The notes under the pieces were generated by a model. It was not told where the DNA came from and did no database searches. It saw nothing but the letters and a program-made list of their open reading frames with translations. A stretch of 60,332 bases of DNA from CAZTDD01 sp964612675. Its GTDB lineage: Bacteria > Hinthialibacterota > Hinthialibacteria > Hinthialibacterales > JAKPRU01. The translations under genes were made by a program, and so were the position numbers. Within the stretch, counting starts at the first letter, position 1. Each line of letters begins with the position of its first letter. This document shows, piece by piece, positions 24,851 through 34,263 of the stretch. The stretch covers positions 1 to 60,332 of the forward strand of contig CAZTDD010000025.1 of assembly GCA_964612675.1 (NCBI GenBank), in the 5' to 3' direction.

Positions 24851-26689
24851 ATGGATGTCCCTTCACCTAGTATTTGGCAAAACAATCTGGCTGTTCTCCG
24901 AAAAGCCTACCCGGATCTGGCGAAGGACGTCGAACAGGCTTCGACCGAGCACATTCTGCTGGAGCCTCGTTCGGCGGCTCAATTCCCCGCGTGCCGCCTC
25001 ACCGATTCATCCGGACAGAGGCGTGGACGTGACGGTTGGATTCACGGCCCCGACGACCCGGTAGACGAGGCGAACGAGATCCTGCGTTCTGTGGTTGGAC
25101 GGGAGACCGACCTTCTTCTGCTCATTCAAAGCGGGCTGGGACATGTTCTTCACGCGGTCTGCCGGCACTTCACTCGCTTAATGCTTCAGCGTGGCCGTGA
25201 GCCGTTGCTGATCGTAATCGAAGAAGACCTTGGTTTGTTCAGAATGTGTCTGCAGCTGCGGCCCTGGCAGAACATCTTGAGCAGCCAACGCGTTCTTCTG
25301 TACCTGGGAAGACCTCTTGAGGAGACTGTACAAGGACTTGCGGAGAAGTATCCGGAGATGTTTCTCAAGCGACGGCTGGTTTTCTGCCCGGGCTGTCATC
25401 TCTCACGCGAAGAGATAGATCGGCTGAATGAAGCCGGACAGCATATCCGGACGCTGGCTGCCAGTGAAGAACAACGACTCGCTAAACGCTATTCCGCCCA
25501 AATCGAATATCGATCTGCTGACCACCCAAAGCCTCGGGTTCTGCTTTTTTCGCACTATTTCCCGACAATCCAGACACAAGTGCGAAAGGCGTTTCGCCAG
25601 ATCGGTTGGGATTGCAGGCTGTTGTCCTGGCCGCGCGAGGAACAGTTCATTAAGAACTGGGCATGGCTTGATATTTTGGAGACTTTCGAGCCGGACCTGC
25701 TGGTGTTCCTGAATGAAACCCCCGAGGAAATCGCAGAGAGTCCCGAATTCGGCCAACTACCGATACCGAAAATCGTTTGGTTTTTTGACGACCCATTGCG
25801 TTTTATTCCGTACCCGCCGCGGCCGTTGCGTCGAAACGAAAAGGATATCGTTCTCGGATTCGACCCGGGACACATGAGAATCTTGTCGTTACTCGGGTTT
25901 CGCAAATCCCATCTTTTGCGCCCTGGGACCGGATTTACGCCGCCTGCAGTCGAAGAAAGAGAATCCGGGCGCTACACGGAGCGAATCACATACGTGGGCA
26001 ATCTACCGGCGGAAGGAGTAAGGTTTCTCGAAAACGGCCTGCTGAAGCCGATTCGGCCCGATCTTCTACCGGTGATCGATAAGGGAGTCGATTACCTGCT
26101 CGCCAACCCGAGAGGACGGCTGTACGAGTGGCTGGAAGTCTATATGCCAAGGGATTGCGGAATCCACCAGCGCCATTTGTATGTTACCATCCAAGACAAA
26201 GCCACATGGCGGGGGCGACGAGCGTTCCTTGAGCCGCTGGCGGATTGTGGGTTGGACCTGTATGGACCTAACAGCTGGTCCGAGCCGAATGTCGCAGGGC
26301 GGCTTGTCGACTGTTACTCCGGTCGAATGGTGGATTATGAGACGGAACTTCCCGGGATCTATGCTTCCTCCGCGATCAACGTCAACCTGACTCACGCTCA
26401 GTTCGGAGAATCGACCGATCCCCGAATCTATGATGTATTGGGATGTGGCGGATTTCTGGTTACCGACGACAATCCAGGTATCCATGATGAGTTTACCGAT
26501 GGAGAACATCTGGTCGTTGCAAGAACGCCGGAAGAGATGCGCGAGAAAGCCCTCCATTATCTCGAACGACCGGAGGAGCGACACCGAATCGCGGAAAACG
26601 GCAGACGACTGGTCGTCGAGCGATACACGTATCGTCACCGTCTCTCTCAGCTTTTGCGTATTGCTGCTCTGGACACAGTGCAGGATTGA
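24851..26689 (+). CDS. Maf-N-like plus CgeB-type glycosyltransferase, paralogue of 39139-40977
   Basis: 612 residues. The N-terminal 190 residues (WIHGPDDPVDEA, then TDLLLLIQSGLGHVLHAV and PLLIVIEEDLGLFRMCL) resemble the N-domain of motility accessory factor (Maf) proteins. From about residue 225 a CgeB-like GT-B fold follows (RVLLFSHYF, VWFFDDPLRF, YVGNL, and the C-terminal GIYASSAINVNLT and GCGGFLVTDD with donor-site residues). It probably transfers a sugar to a surface or protein acceptor. The 39.1-41.0 kb gene has the same architecture and length. The adjacent B12-type radical SAM gene is probably co-transcribed. Confidence 0.78.
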   Translation: MDVPSPSIWQNNLAVLRKAYPDLAKDVEQASTEHILLEPRSAAQFPACRLTDSSGQRRGRDGWIHGPDDPVDEANEILRSVVGRETDLLLLIQSGLGHVLHAVCRHFTRLMLQRGREPLLIVIEEDLGLFRMCLQLRPWQNILSSQRVLLYLGRPLEETVQGLAEKYPEMFLKRRLVFCPGCHLSREEIDRLNEAGQHIRTLAASEEQRLAKRYSAQIEYRSADHPKPRVLLFSHYFPTIQTQVRKAFRQIGWDCRLLSWPREEQFIKNWAWLDILETFEPDLLVFLNETPEEIAESPEFGQLPIPKIVWFFDDPLRFIPYPPRPLRRNEKDIVLGFDPGHMRILSLLGFRKSHLLRPGTGFTPPAVEERESGRYTERITYVGNLPAEGVRFLENGLLKPIRPDLLPVIDKGVDYLLANPRGRLYEWLEVYMPRDCGIHQRHLYVTIQDKATWRGRRAFLEPLADCGLDLYGPNSWSEPNVAGRLVDCYSGRMVDYETELPGIYASSAINVNLTHAQFGESTDPRIYDVLGCGGFLVTDDNPGIHDEFTDGEHLVVARTPEEMREKALHYLERPEERHRIAENGRRLVVERYTYRHRLSQLLRIAALDTVQD

Positions 26690-26730
26690 CCGGTTCCCGG
26701 TTTCTGCGGGTTGTTGACGTTCAGAAAAGA

Positions 26731-28131
26731 TCAACCCGGTCTTTTGCGGGTCAGTTTAGCGAGCGATGCTTCTATTTTTTTACGTTCGTCCGTCATCGCT
26801 CCGCCGCCGAGTTTGCGACTTTCGGAGCGATGCCAGGCGACCTTGTATATGTTCTGTTCTTCCGTAACCCCTTTGAGGTGGACCGTGTCCACGAATTGCA
26901 TATCGTACCGACCTTCGTCGAAAAACAGGTTGTACAGCGCTTCAGAGATAAAGACTTCATCCGCTCCCGCTTCACCCTGGATTCCTTTTCCGATTTTCAA
27001 GTCCACTGTCTCGATAATCTCACGTTTGTGCCGCAAAACATCTCCGATATGGAGACCGATGGCGGCGCGAACCTGTTTCTTCTCGTTCATGTACGTGTTT
27101 CGGCGGAACAGGAGACCTTGAATTTCGATGGCGGCGTCAATTGCGCGGTGGGGTTGTCTGCCGGGGAAACAGGCCATCACTTGGTCGCCCTCGCTCGATT
27201 CCTGATAACACGCGCCGTGCTTTTTGAGAACAGGTTCGACGATGTTCTGGTAATCGATGATGAGTTCGTTTCCCATTCGGTCCCCGAGAGCCCAGAACTT
27301 CTTCGACGATTCACAGACGTCAATATAGAAGATCGCGAGGTGCTCTTTGTAACCCTCGATCTCGGCGAGTCGCAGCCGCTGTTCCTCGGTCTGAACATCC
27401 ATATCCGCCCAGTTGAGTTGGTACAACTCCTGCGGTACGGGAATGTTCTTCACCATGGCGGTACGGGTGTATTTGATGGGGTATTTTTCGATATTGCCGA
27501 GTTGTTCAACCATCGGCTTGGACATATAGATCTCGCCCGCCTTGGCCTCGGTCTGAACGCGTTTTGCCAGATTGCAGGTATTGGACTGACGTAGTTCGCC
27601 CCTTGTATAGACTACGTCGCCAAGGTGCATGCCGATGCTGGGGATTAGATGTTTCGGCGTGGATTGAGCATTGTCCCAAGCGATCAGGACATGCTGGGCT
27701 TCGATAGCCGCTTCTGCTGCATCCTGTGCTTTTTCGAAGCAGGCCACGACTTGAGACCCTTCCGCATTCGAGATGTACGTCGCATTATGCCGCTGAAGCA
27801 CCGGGCGAAGCACTTTCTGAAATTCGCGGAGAATCATAATCGGGTCGACGCCCGGTTTTCCCCAGAGAGCTTTGGCGGGTTCGGAGACATCGACGAACTC
27901 GACAACCCAATGCCGCACGTTTTCCCTGCGGTATCGTTCTTCCGCCAAGGTTCCTGCGCGAAGCGCGGCATGAAGACGTTTGCCCAGGGCATCGTTGGGA
28001 TCTGTATCGGATTTCTTTTTCAGAAACTTTTCGTCCAGCCTCGGCTCGTCTTTTCTGGCCGAGCTGAGATTCTTGGCATCCAGTTTCCCTTCCCCTCTGG
28101 CCCAGGGCTTCGGGTTGTTTGGATCGGGCAT
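26731..28131 (-). CDS. tandem class III nucleotide cyclase with split active-site residues
   Basis: 466 residues, soluble, with two cyclase homology domains after a charged 70-residue N-terminus. Domain 1 (about 75-240) keeps Asp81 and the transition-state pair Asn187/Arg191 (NLAKR), but its second metal Asp is Ser126 (EGSQ). Domain 2 (about 265-435) keeps Asp271 and Asp316 (EGDQ), but the Asn/Arg positions are Lys379/Gly383. The two halves therefore complement each other, like C1 and C2 of animal adenylyl cyclases. The usual adenine-selecting Lys is not evident, so product identity is open. A protein with two cNMP-binding domains is encoded 20 kb away. Confidence 0.82.
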   Translation of the reverse strand: MPDPNNPKPWARGEGKLDAKNLSSARKDEPRLDEKFLKKKSDTDPNDALGKRLHAALRAGTLAEERYRRENVRHWVVEFVDVSEPAKALWGKPGVDPIMILREFQKVLRPVLQRHNATYISNAEGSQVVACFEKAQDAAEAAIEAQHVLIAWDNAQSTPKHLIPSIGMHLGDVVYTRGELRQSNTCNLAKRVQTEAKAGEIYMSKPMVEQLGNIEKYPIKYTRTAMVKNIPVPQELYQLNWADMDVQTEEQRLRLAEIEGYKEHLAIFYIDVCESSKKFWALGDRMGNELIIDYQNIVEPVLKKHGACYQESSEGDQVMACFPGRQPHRAIDAAIEIQGLLFRRNTYMNEKKQVRAAIGLHIGDVLRHKREIIETVDLKIGKGIQGEAGADEVFISEALYNLFFDEGRYDMQFVDTVHLKGVTEEQNIYKVAWHRSESRKLGGGAMTDERKKIEASLAKLTRKRPG

Positions 28132-28244
28132 TTTTTTTAACCCCCTCTCAAACCCTCCTCAAAGGAGCCCCCTCGTTACGTGTGATTTTCTCACCTTGTG
28201 TCGCTGAAAGCAAGCCCAAAGTAATCTACTGTCAAGTGCAAATC

Positions 28245-29276
28245 TTACTGCTCTTTAATGAGCTGAGTGTTAGAGAGAGTCTCCTCCGATTCGTAGAGAA
28301 GACAGCGAGCGCATCGACCGTCCGTCATGCTGTAGAGTTCCGGATCGACCTTGGAACATTGTTCCATTCGATAGTCGCAGCGCGGATGGAAGCGGCATCC
28401 CGTAGGATAGTTGATCGGGTTCGGAACGATCCCTCGAATCACTTTGAGGTCTTGCTCGGGCGGCGCATCCAATCGCGGTATCGACTTCAACAAACCCCGC
28501 GTGTACGGATGAAGAGGATCGGCGAACAACTGCTGCACGGAGGCTTCTTCCACTATCTTTCCAGCGTACATGACGGCAACCCGATCCGCGACCTCCGCGA
28601 TGACTCCAAGATCATGTGTTATAAGGACGATGGCGGCGTCCATCCTTCGTTTCAAATCCTCCATCAAAGCGAGAATTTGCGCTTGAACGGTCACATCCAA
28701 CGCGGTCGTCGGCTCGTCGGCAATCAAGAGATCCGGATCGCATGCTAATGCCATCGCGATCATGACGCGTTGACGCATACCGCCGGACAGTTGATGAGGG
28801 TATTCCCGTGCCCGCTGCGCGGGTTCGGGGATACGTACCTTGTCCATCATTCCGATTGCCGCCTCCATCGAAGCGCGTCGATTCATCTGGCGGTGAATTC
28901 GGTAAACCTCTGAAATCTGATCGCCTACGGTGAATACAGGATTCAAGGCGGTCATCGGTTCCTGAAAAATCAGCGAAATCTCGTTTCCTCTCACTCTCCG
29001 CATTGATCGCTCGGGCAGCGCGAGAAGATCGCGATCTTTGAACCGAATCTCACCATTCACAATCCGGCCGGGAGGCGTAGGTACCAAACGGAGAATCGAA
29101 AGCGACGTTACGCTTTTCCCGCAGCCCGATTCGCCAACCAGCCCCAGCGTCTCACCCCGGTTGACATGCAGCGAGACCCCGTCGACCGCACGCGACACGC
29201 CTTCGTTTGTGTAGAAATACGTGTGAAGGTCAACGAGCTCCAGGAGATGATTTGTGGGCTGCAATTCCGCGTTCAT
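28245..29276 (-). CDS. oligopeptide/dipeptide ABC transporter ATPase (DppD/OppD type)
   Basis: 343 residues. Walker A GESGCGKS, signature LSGGMRQRV, Walker B LLIADEPTT and the H-loop LITHD are all present, so it should be catalytically active. The C-terminal oligopeptide-transporter extension contains TGCRFHPRC and further Cys residues typical of DppD/OppD. It would power peptide (or nickel, or sugar-oligomer) import with two permeases and a second ATPase, none of which is in the window. It is divergent from glpD, with a 198-bp gap in which no clear promoter was found. Confidence 0.92.
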   Translation of the reverse strand: MNAELQPTNHLLELVDLHTYFYTNEGVSRAVDGVSLHVNRGETLGLVGESGCGKSVTSLSILRLVPTPPGRIVNGEIRFKDRDLLALPERSMRRVRGNEISLIFQEPMTALNPVFTVGDQISEVYRIHRQMNRRASMEAAIGMMDKVRIPEPAQRAREYPHQLSGGMRQRVMIAMALACDPDLLIADEPTTALDVTVQAQILALMEDLKRRMDAAIVLITHDLGVIAEVADRVAVMYAGKIVEEASVQQLFADPLHPYTRGLLKSIPRLDAPPEQDLKVIRGIVPNPINYPTGCRFHPRCDYRMEQCSKVDPELYSMTDGRCARCLLYESEETLSNTQLIKEQ

Positions 29277-29474
29277 CTACGAGTCCAGGGGGTCCGGGAT
29301 ATTCACGAGTATCCCGAGCCTCGCCCTACCGGTCAAGCCCGACAGAAGTCCCTGATGGGCTTGCTGGAAGAATCCGGTGGAATGGAGTACGGTGAAACTG
29401 ACCGGACGCGGTTGTGTGTTACTCGGTTTTTGTCCGGACGATTGGCTTTTTTGAATCAAGAGAGTTGATGTTCC

Positions 29475-31010
29475 TTGCAGCGCTCACCTGAACGTGTCAA
29501 AGACACCTTGTTCGATGTAGTGGTTATCGGCGGAGGGATCAACGGGGCCGGTATCGCGCGAGATGCCGCTCTACGTGGGTTGCGCGTAGCCCTCCTCGAA
29601 AAGGGCGATTTCGCCTCCGGGACAAGCAGCCGCTCGTCCAAACTCCTCCACGGCGGACTGCGTTATCTGGAACAGTTTCAGATCGGTCTTGTACGTGAAG
29701 CGTTGCGCGAGCGCGGAATTCTGCTGAACACCGCCCCACTGGTAACTCAGCCGCTGCGTTTTCTGGTGCCTGTCTACCGGGGCGATCCTCGCGGCGTACT
29801 CAAAATCCGTTCGGGACTCTGGCTTTACGACCGACTCGCGGGACCGGCACGGATAGAGAGGCCCGGTTTTCTTGCCTCGCGAAGTGTGGCCGACGTTCAG
29901 CCGAGTTTGGAGAAGGTGCAGCTGAAAGGCGCGGGATTCTATACCGACGCATCGATGAACGATGCACGGCTCTGTTTCCTCAATGTCCTGGATGCTTACC
30001 GATCGGGCGCGGTTTGCGTGAATTACATGCAGGTCACCCGGTTTGTGATGGAGAATTCTCGAATAGCGGGGGTTGCCGCTGTAGACCTGCTCTCCGGAAA
30101 CGAGTACACAGTCCACGGGCGAACGGTGGTCAACGCGACCGGGCCTTGGGCGGATTCCATGTGTCGACTGGATCCCGCCGAGGCCGATCCAAACCGCCTG
30201 CGCACCACGAAAGGCGTGCATATTGTTGTGCCCTTGTGTTTGAGCCACGATGCGCTTCTTCTGTCCGCGCGAAGCGACCGGCGCGTGTTTTTTGTGATTC
30301 CCTGGGGCGATGTCTCGATTATCGGAACAACGGATACCGACTACGAAGGCGATCCCGATGCTGTAGAACCCGAAGACTCCGATATCGATTACCTTTTGAC
30401 GGAAGCGCAGCGTGCGCTGCCCCGGGCGAGGTTGACCCGGTCTTGCATATTGTATTCTTATGCCGGCCTTCGCCCGCTTGTACGATTCGAACGCGGACCG
30501 GCATGGCAAGCGAGCCGCGAACACAAAATTGTGGAGCACCACTCCGGTATGCTGAGTGTCCTGGGCGGCAAGTATACGACTTACCGCGCGGTTGCCGAGC
30601 AGGTGGTCGATCTTCTGATCAAGCGCATTGAACCTACGACAGTGAAGGCCTGTGAGACAGCAACCAGACGCTTTCCCGGCATGGACATAGACGATTTTGA
30701 TTCCTATCTGGACGACCGAACAAGATTCTGGCGTGACCGAATTCCCGACAACGAACGCTGCGTAGCTCGTCTCGTACAGCATTACGGCACCGAGTCCGAC
30801 AAGATTCTCGAACTCGTCCAGCAGGATCATCGGCTTCTTCAGCCGATCGCCGGCGGGGCTTCCCAAATCCTGGCGGAGATTGTCTATACCTACCTGCACG
30901 AAATGGCTGTCACACTGGACGATACGCTGCGTCGTCGATTGGGAGTACGTCTTTTGGGCATCACCGAAGAACAGGTCCAGCGCCGCCTCGATTCAGCCAC
31001 CGAGCTGTGA
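29475..31010 (+). CDS. glpD: FAD-dependent glycerol-3-phosphate dehydrogenase
   Basis: 511 residues, membrane-associated flavoenzyme that oxidises glycerol 3-phosphate to dihydroxyacetone phosphate and passes electrons to quinone. The FAD loop VVIGGGINGAGIARDAALRG is near residues 15-35. GTSSRSSKLLHGGLRYLEQF is the family signature and a C-terminal GlpD-type domain follows. The start is uncertain: TTG at 29475 has only a weak AGAG upstream, and an in-frame GTG at 29496 is possible. No glpF or glpK is nearby. Confidence 0.92.
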   Translation: MQRSPERVKDTLFDVVVIGGGINGAGIARDAALRGLRVALLEKGDFASGTSSRSSKLLHGGLRYLEQFQIGLVREALRERGILLNTAPLVTQPLRFLVPVYRGDPRGVLKIRSGLWLYDRLAGPARIERPGFLASRSVADVQPSLEKVQLKGAGFYTDASMNDARLCFLNVLDAYRSGAVCVNYMQVTRFVMENSRIAGVAAVDLLSGNEYTVHGRTVVNATGPWADSMCRLDPAEADPNRLRTTKGVHIVVPLCLSHDALLLSARSDRRVFFVIPWGDVSIIGTTDTDYEGDPDAVEPEDSDIDYLLTEAQRALPRARLTRSCILYSYAGLRPLVRFERGPAWQASREHKIVEHHSGMLSVLGGKYTTYRAVAEQVVDLLIKRIEPTTVKACETATRRFPGMDIDDFDSYLDDRTRFWRDRIPDNERCVARLVQHYGTESDKILELVQQDHRLLQPIAGGASQILAEIVYTYLHEMAVTLDDTLRRRLGVRLLGITEEQVQRRLDSATEL

Positions 31011-31256
31011 GGAATGCCTGTCGGAATTTGTGCCCTACCATGCTGACAGCCGTCTTTTTGTACACTGGGAGAAGGAGGTGCACAAAATCCTTCAGGAAGA
31101 TCGTCTGCTATTCAAGCTGCTTGCCGCTATCTGAGGATCTCCGGATGTCCGGTTCTGAACCGCTGGGAACGATTTGCCGCCTCCCACGTTTAACAAAGCA
31201 AAGGACGTGTTATTGGGAATCTGCAAAATCAGGATACTTACCAAGGACCATATTAT

Positions 31257-32822
31257 ATGGATCGAGATAAACCGAAATCTTCTCTCAAGAATAAACTGGG
31301 CATGGCCATTTTGACCGCCATCCTTCTAGGGATTGCCGGGTGGGGATATACCACATTAGATACAAGTAGCAGCAGATACTCCGACTTGGATGACTTTCCT
31401 GTATTCCGAGTCCGCAGAGGGCCGCTCAAAATCAGCGTGGTGGAATCAGGCACCATACGTCCCCGCGACCAGGTCATTCTCCGCAACGAGATGTGGGACG
31501 ATTCCACAATCCTGTCCATTGTGGAAGAAGGGAAACGAGTCAATAAAGGCGACCTTCTTGTCGAATTGGATGCCACAGAAATCGAGCGGGAGCATCAAAG
31601 CCGCAAACTTGAACTACAGAACGACGAAGCCGAGATGATCAGCGCCCGGGAAAACATGGAGATTGTCAAGAACCAGGCGGAATCCAATGTGGATCAGGCG
31701 GAATTGGCCCTCACGTTCGCTAAGCATGATTTAGAAAAATACCTCGACGGCGACTATCCCAAGCAACTGAAAGAAGCCCAGGCGGCAATCAAGATCGCGG
31801 AAGAAGAGCTTAGCCAGGCAGAGCAGGATGTAAAATGGTCGAGAGTTCTTTACGATGAGAAATACATTTCGGAGTCGGAACTCCAGCAGGACGAATTGGC
31901 CGCACAAAAAGCTCAGTTGAACTTGGAACTCGCTCAGGAAGACCTAAAACTGCTGAGAGAATACACCTACAAACGTCAACTCGCTCAACTAGAAAGCGAC
32001 GTGAAACAGGCCCACATGGCCCTCGAACGCGCCATACGAAGCGCTTCCGCCAATATCACCGAGGCATCCGCCCGATATCTGTGGCGGCAGGAACGCTACG
32101 AAGAAGAGCAGGACGATTATCAGGAAATCTTGGAGCAGATTGAAAACTCGAAAGTCTACGCCCCGATCGACGGCGTTGCGTTGTATGCGTCCAGCGTCAT
32201 GGAGGATTGGGAGGATGATGAAGATCGTATTCGCGTGGGGGCCGAGGTCGATGAGCGGCGCGAGATAATTCTGCTGACCACAGCGGAAGAATACGATATC
32301 GACATTCAGGTGCAGGAAACCGACCTCAACAAAGTCACAAAGGGGTTGCCGGTTTCCGTCACGGTGGACGCCCTTCCGGAGGAAAGTTTCGAGGGGGTTG
32401 TCAAATATGTCTCGCCCCTGCCGAATCAGCGACAGGAGTATCTCAACCCGAATCTAAAAGTCTACAACACGGATATCGAGATCCATGGCGATGTAGAACC
32501 GCTTCGGAACGGCATGAGCTGCAAGGCCGAAATCGTTGTAGAACAATTCGAAGACGCGGTTTATATACCGATCCAGGCCGTCGTACGAATCGAAGGACAA
32601 ACCATGGTGTATGTGAAGCTGGACGACCAAATCGAAGCCCGCCCCGTGACGATCGGTCTCGATAACAACCGGATGATTCATATCAAGGAAGGTCTCCAGG
32701 AAGGCGAATTTGTTTTGCTCAAGCCGCCGCTTAATGCCGAACCCGAAGAGACCGAAAGCGCTCCCGCGCCTACGGCGGCCCCGCTGGCAAGCACTCTGGA
32801 GACCGCCCAAAACACCGATTAG
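31257..32822 (+). CDS. HlyD/MacA-like periplasmic adaptor (membrane fusion) protein
   Basis: 521 residues with one N-terminal membrane helix (about 15-31), a biotinyl-lipoyl half (VVESGTIRPRDQV), a long coiled-coil hairpin (about 100-275, rich in Glu/Gln/Ala), the returning lipoyl half (VYAPIDGVAL), a beta-barrel domain and a Pro/Ala-rich tail. It would bridge an inner-membrane ABC exporter to an outer-membrane channel or extracytoplasmic substrate. The MacB-like permease starts 39 bp after the stop. Upstream bases 31011-31256 show only an 18-codon frame with an AAGGAGG, not called. Confidence 0.9.
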   Translation: MDRDKPKSSLKNKLGMAILTAILLGIAGWGYTTLDTSSSRYSDLDDFPVFRVRRGPLKISVVESGTIRPRDQVILRNEMWDDSTILSIVEEGKRVNKGDLLVELDATEIEREHQSRKLELQNDEAEMISARENMEIVKNQAESNVDQAELALTFAKHDLEKYLDGDYPKQLKEAQAAIKIAEEELSQAEQDVKWSRVLYDEKYISESELQQDELAAQKAQLNLELAQEDLKLLREYTYKRQLAQLESDVKQAHMALERAIRSASANITEASARYLWRQERYEEEQDDYQEILEQIENSKVYAPIDGVALYASSVMEDWEDDEDRIRVGAEVDERREIILLTTAEEYDIDIQVQETDLNKVTKGLPVSVTVDALPEESFEGVVKYVSPLPNQRQEYLNPNLKVYNTDIEIHGDVEPLRNGMSCKAEIVVEQFEDAVYIPIQAVVRIEGQTMVYVKLDDQIEARPVTIGLDNNRMIHIKEGLQEGEFVLLKPPLNAEPEETESAPAPTAAPLASTLETAQNTD

Positions 32823-32861
32823 ATGAGTCTCCGCACTCGAAGGCGCTGAAGGGACCTGGAA

Positions 32862-34130
32862 ATGCTCGCTTTTCATATTCTGCGTGAGATTCGTTTAGGG
32901 ATAAAGAACCTCAAGGTGCACAAGCTGCGCTCTCTGTTGACGATGCTCGGAATGGTATTCGGTGTCGGTAGTGTTATCGCCATGCTGGCCGTGGGCGAGG
33001 GAGCGAACAAAGAGGTCATGCAGCAGATTCAAAAACTGGGCAGCCACAATATCATCGTCAATACTGTCAAACCGCTCGAAGACGAAACGCTGCAGGATAT
33101 CAATGTGCGAATGAGCGTATACGGTCTGAAATACGACGACCACCTTCGCATCAAAGAGAGCTTTTCTCACGTTACGCAAACAGTCCCGGTCAAAATCGTG
33201 CGAAATGAAGGGCAACTCGGTCCCCGCACAATGGATATTCGCGTTCTGGGGGTGATTTCGGAATGGTTCCAGTTGGTGAGGCGCCCACTTGTCGCAGGCC
33301 GTACCCTGACGGAACACGATTCGGATACACACTCCCGAGTGGTGGTTTTGACGGAGTACGGAGCCAGACGTTTATTGGCGACGAAAGAGACCATTGGCGA
33401 AAATATTCGTATCGGCGGTGTGTGTTTCGAAGTGATCGGGATTGTCGGAAGCGAGGGCGGCCAGGGAAGCAATGTCCAAACTCCGGATCAGCAGATTGAC
33501 GCGTACATTCCGATGATCGTCGCTCGCAACCGATTCGGCGACGTGAATATCAAGCGGGCTGCGGGAGCGCGGATACGCGAAAAGGTCGAGCTGCATCAAA
33601 TCATCGTGCAGGTGGATCGTCTCGACAATGTCGAGAAAACCGCTGCCGGGATTCAATATCTTCTCGAATATTTCCACAACACGGAGGATTACCAAGTCAA
33701 TGTTCCTTTGGCGTTACTCAGACAGGCCCGGCAGACAAAACGAACGTTTAACATTGTGTTGGGGTCGATCGCGGGAATCAGTTTGTTGGTGGGAGGGATT
33801 GGCATCATGAACATCATGCTGGCGGCGGTGACGGAACGTACGCGGGAGATCGGCGTTCGGCGAGCCATCGGTGCCAAGCGAAAACAGATTGTCCAGCAAT
33901 TCCTAATCGAAACGATTGTCTTGTCCATTACCGGAGGAATTGTGGGGATCGCGCTGGGGATATTGATCCCGGATCTGATCACGCGCTTCGCTCAAATGCC
34001 GACCGTGGTGACCATTCAAAGCCTGGTATTGTCGGTAGGAATCAGTGTTTTTGTTGGGGTCGCTTTTGGGTTATATCCCGCCGTCCGCGCAGCGAATTTG
34101 GACCCCATTGTCGCGCTGCGGCATGAATGA
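32862..34130 (+). CDS. MacB-like ABC transporter permease (FtsX type), no ATPase domain
   Basis: 422 residues. One N-terminal membrane helix (LRSLLTMLGMVFGVGSVIAM), a large periplasmic domain of about 230 residues (MacB_PCD type), then three C-terminal helices including GGIGIMNIMLAAVTERTREIGVRRAIGAK, the FtsX/MacB hallmark. It partners the upstream adaptor, but the nucleotide-binding subunit usually found between or after them is missing from this operon. The pair may use an ATPase encoded elsewhere. The substrate is unknown; MacAB-like mechanotransmission is a family property. Confidence 0.92.
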   Translation: MLAFHILREIRLGIKNLKVHKLRSLLTMLGMVFGVGSVIAMLAVGEGANKEVMQQIQKLGSHNIIVNTVKPLEDETLQDINVRMSVYGLKYDDHLRIKESFSHVTQTVPVKIVRNEGQLGPRTMDIRVLGVISEWFQLVRRPLVAGRTLTEHDSDTHSRVVVLTEYGARRLLATKETIGENIRIGGVCFEVIGIVGSEGGQGSNVQTPDQQIDAYIPMIVARNRFGDVNIKRAAGARIREKVELHQIIVQVDRLDNVEKTAAGIQYLLEYFHNTEDYQVNVPLALLRQARQTKRTFNIVLGSIAGISLLVGGIGIMNIMLAAVTERTREIGVRRAIGAKRKQIVQQFLIETIVLSITGGIVGIALGILIPDLITRFAQMPTVVTIQSLVLSVGISVFVGVAFGLYPAVRAANLDPIVALRHE

Positions 34131-34263
34131 TCCGTGTGTCCACCCGCTCACAGCAGGGCGAACTCAAAGCGACGCGTCGCCTATTTCTCGTATCCGGCTA
34201 TACTTTGCCTCTCTGTGTCTGCTAGCATTATCCAGTTAGTGTCAAATTCCATAAGCTGCATGC

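Noticed and set aside
28245..29276. Solitary DppD-type ATPase as part of a nickel importer for LarA
   Set aside because: No permease or binding protein in the window and 15 kb separate the genes, so the link is only speculation.
31078..31134. 18-codon frame with an AAGGAGG before it
   Set aside because: Shine-Dalgarno too close to the start and frame too short to judge; kept only as a note.
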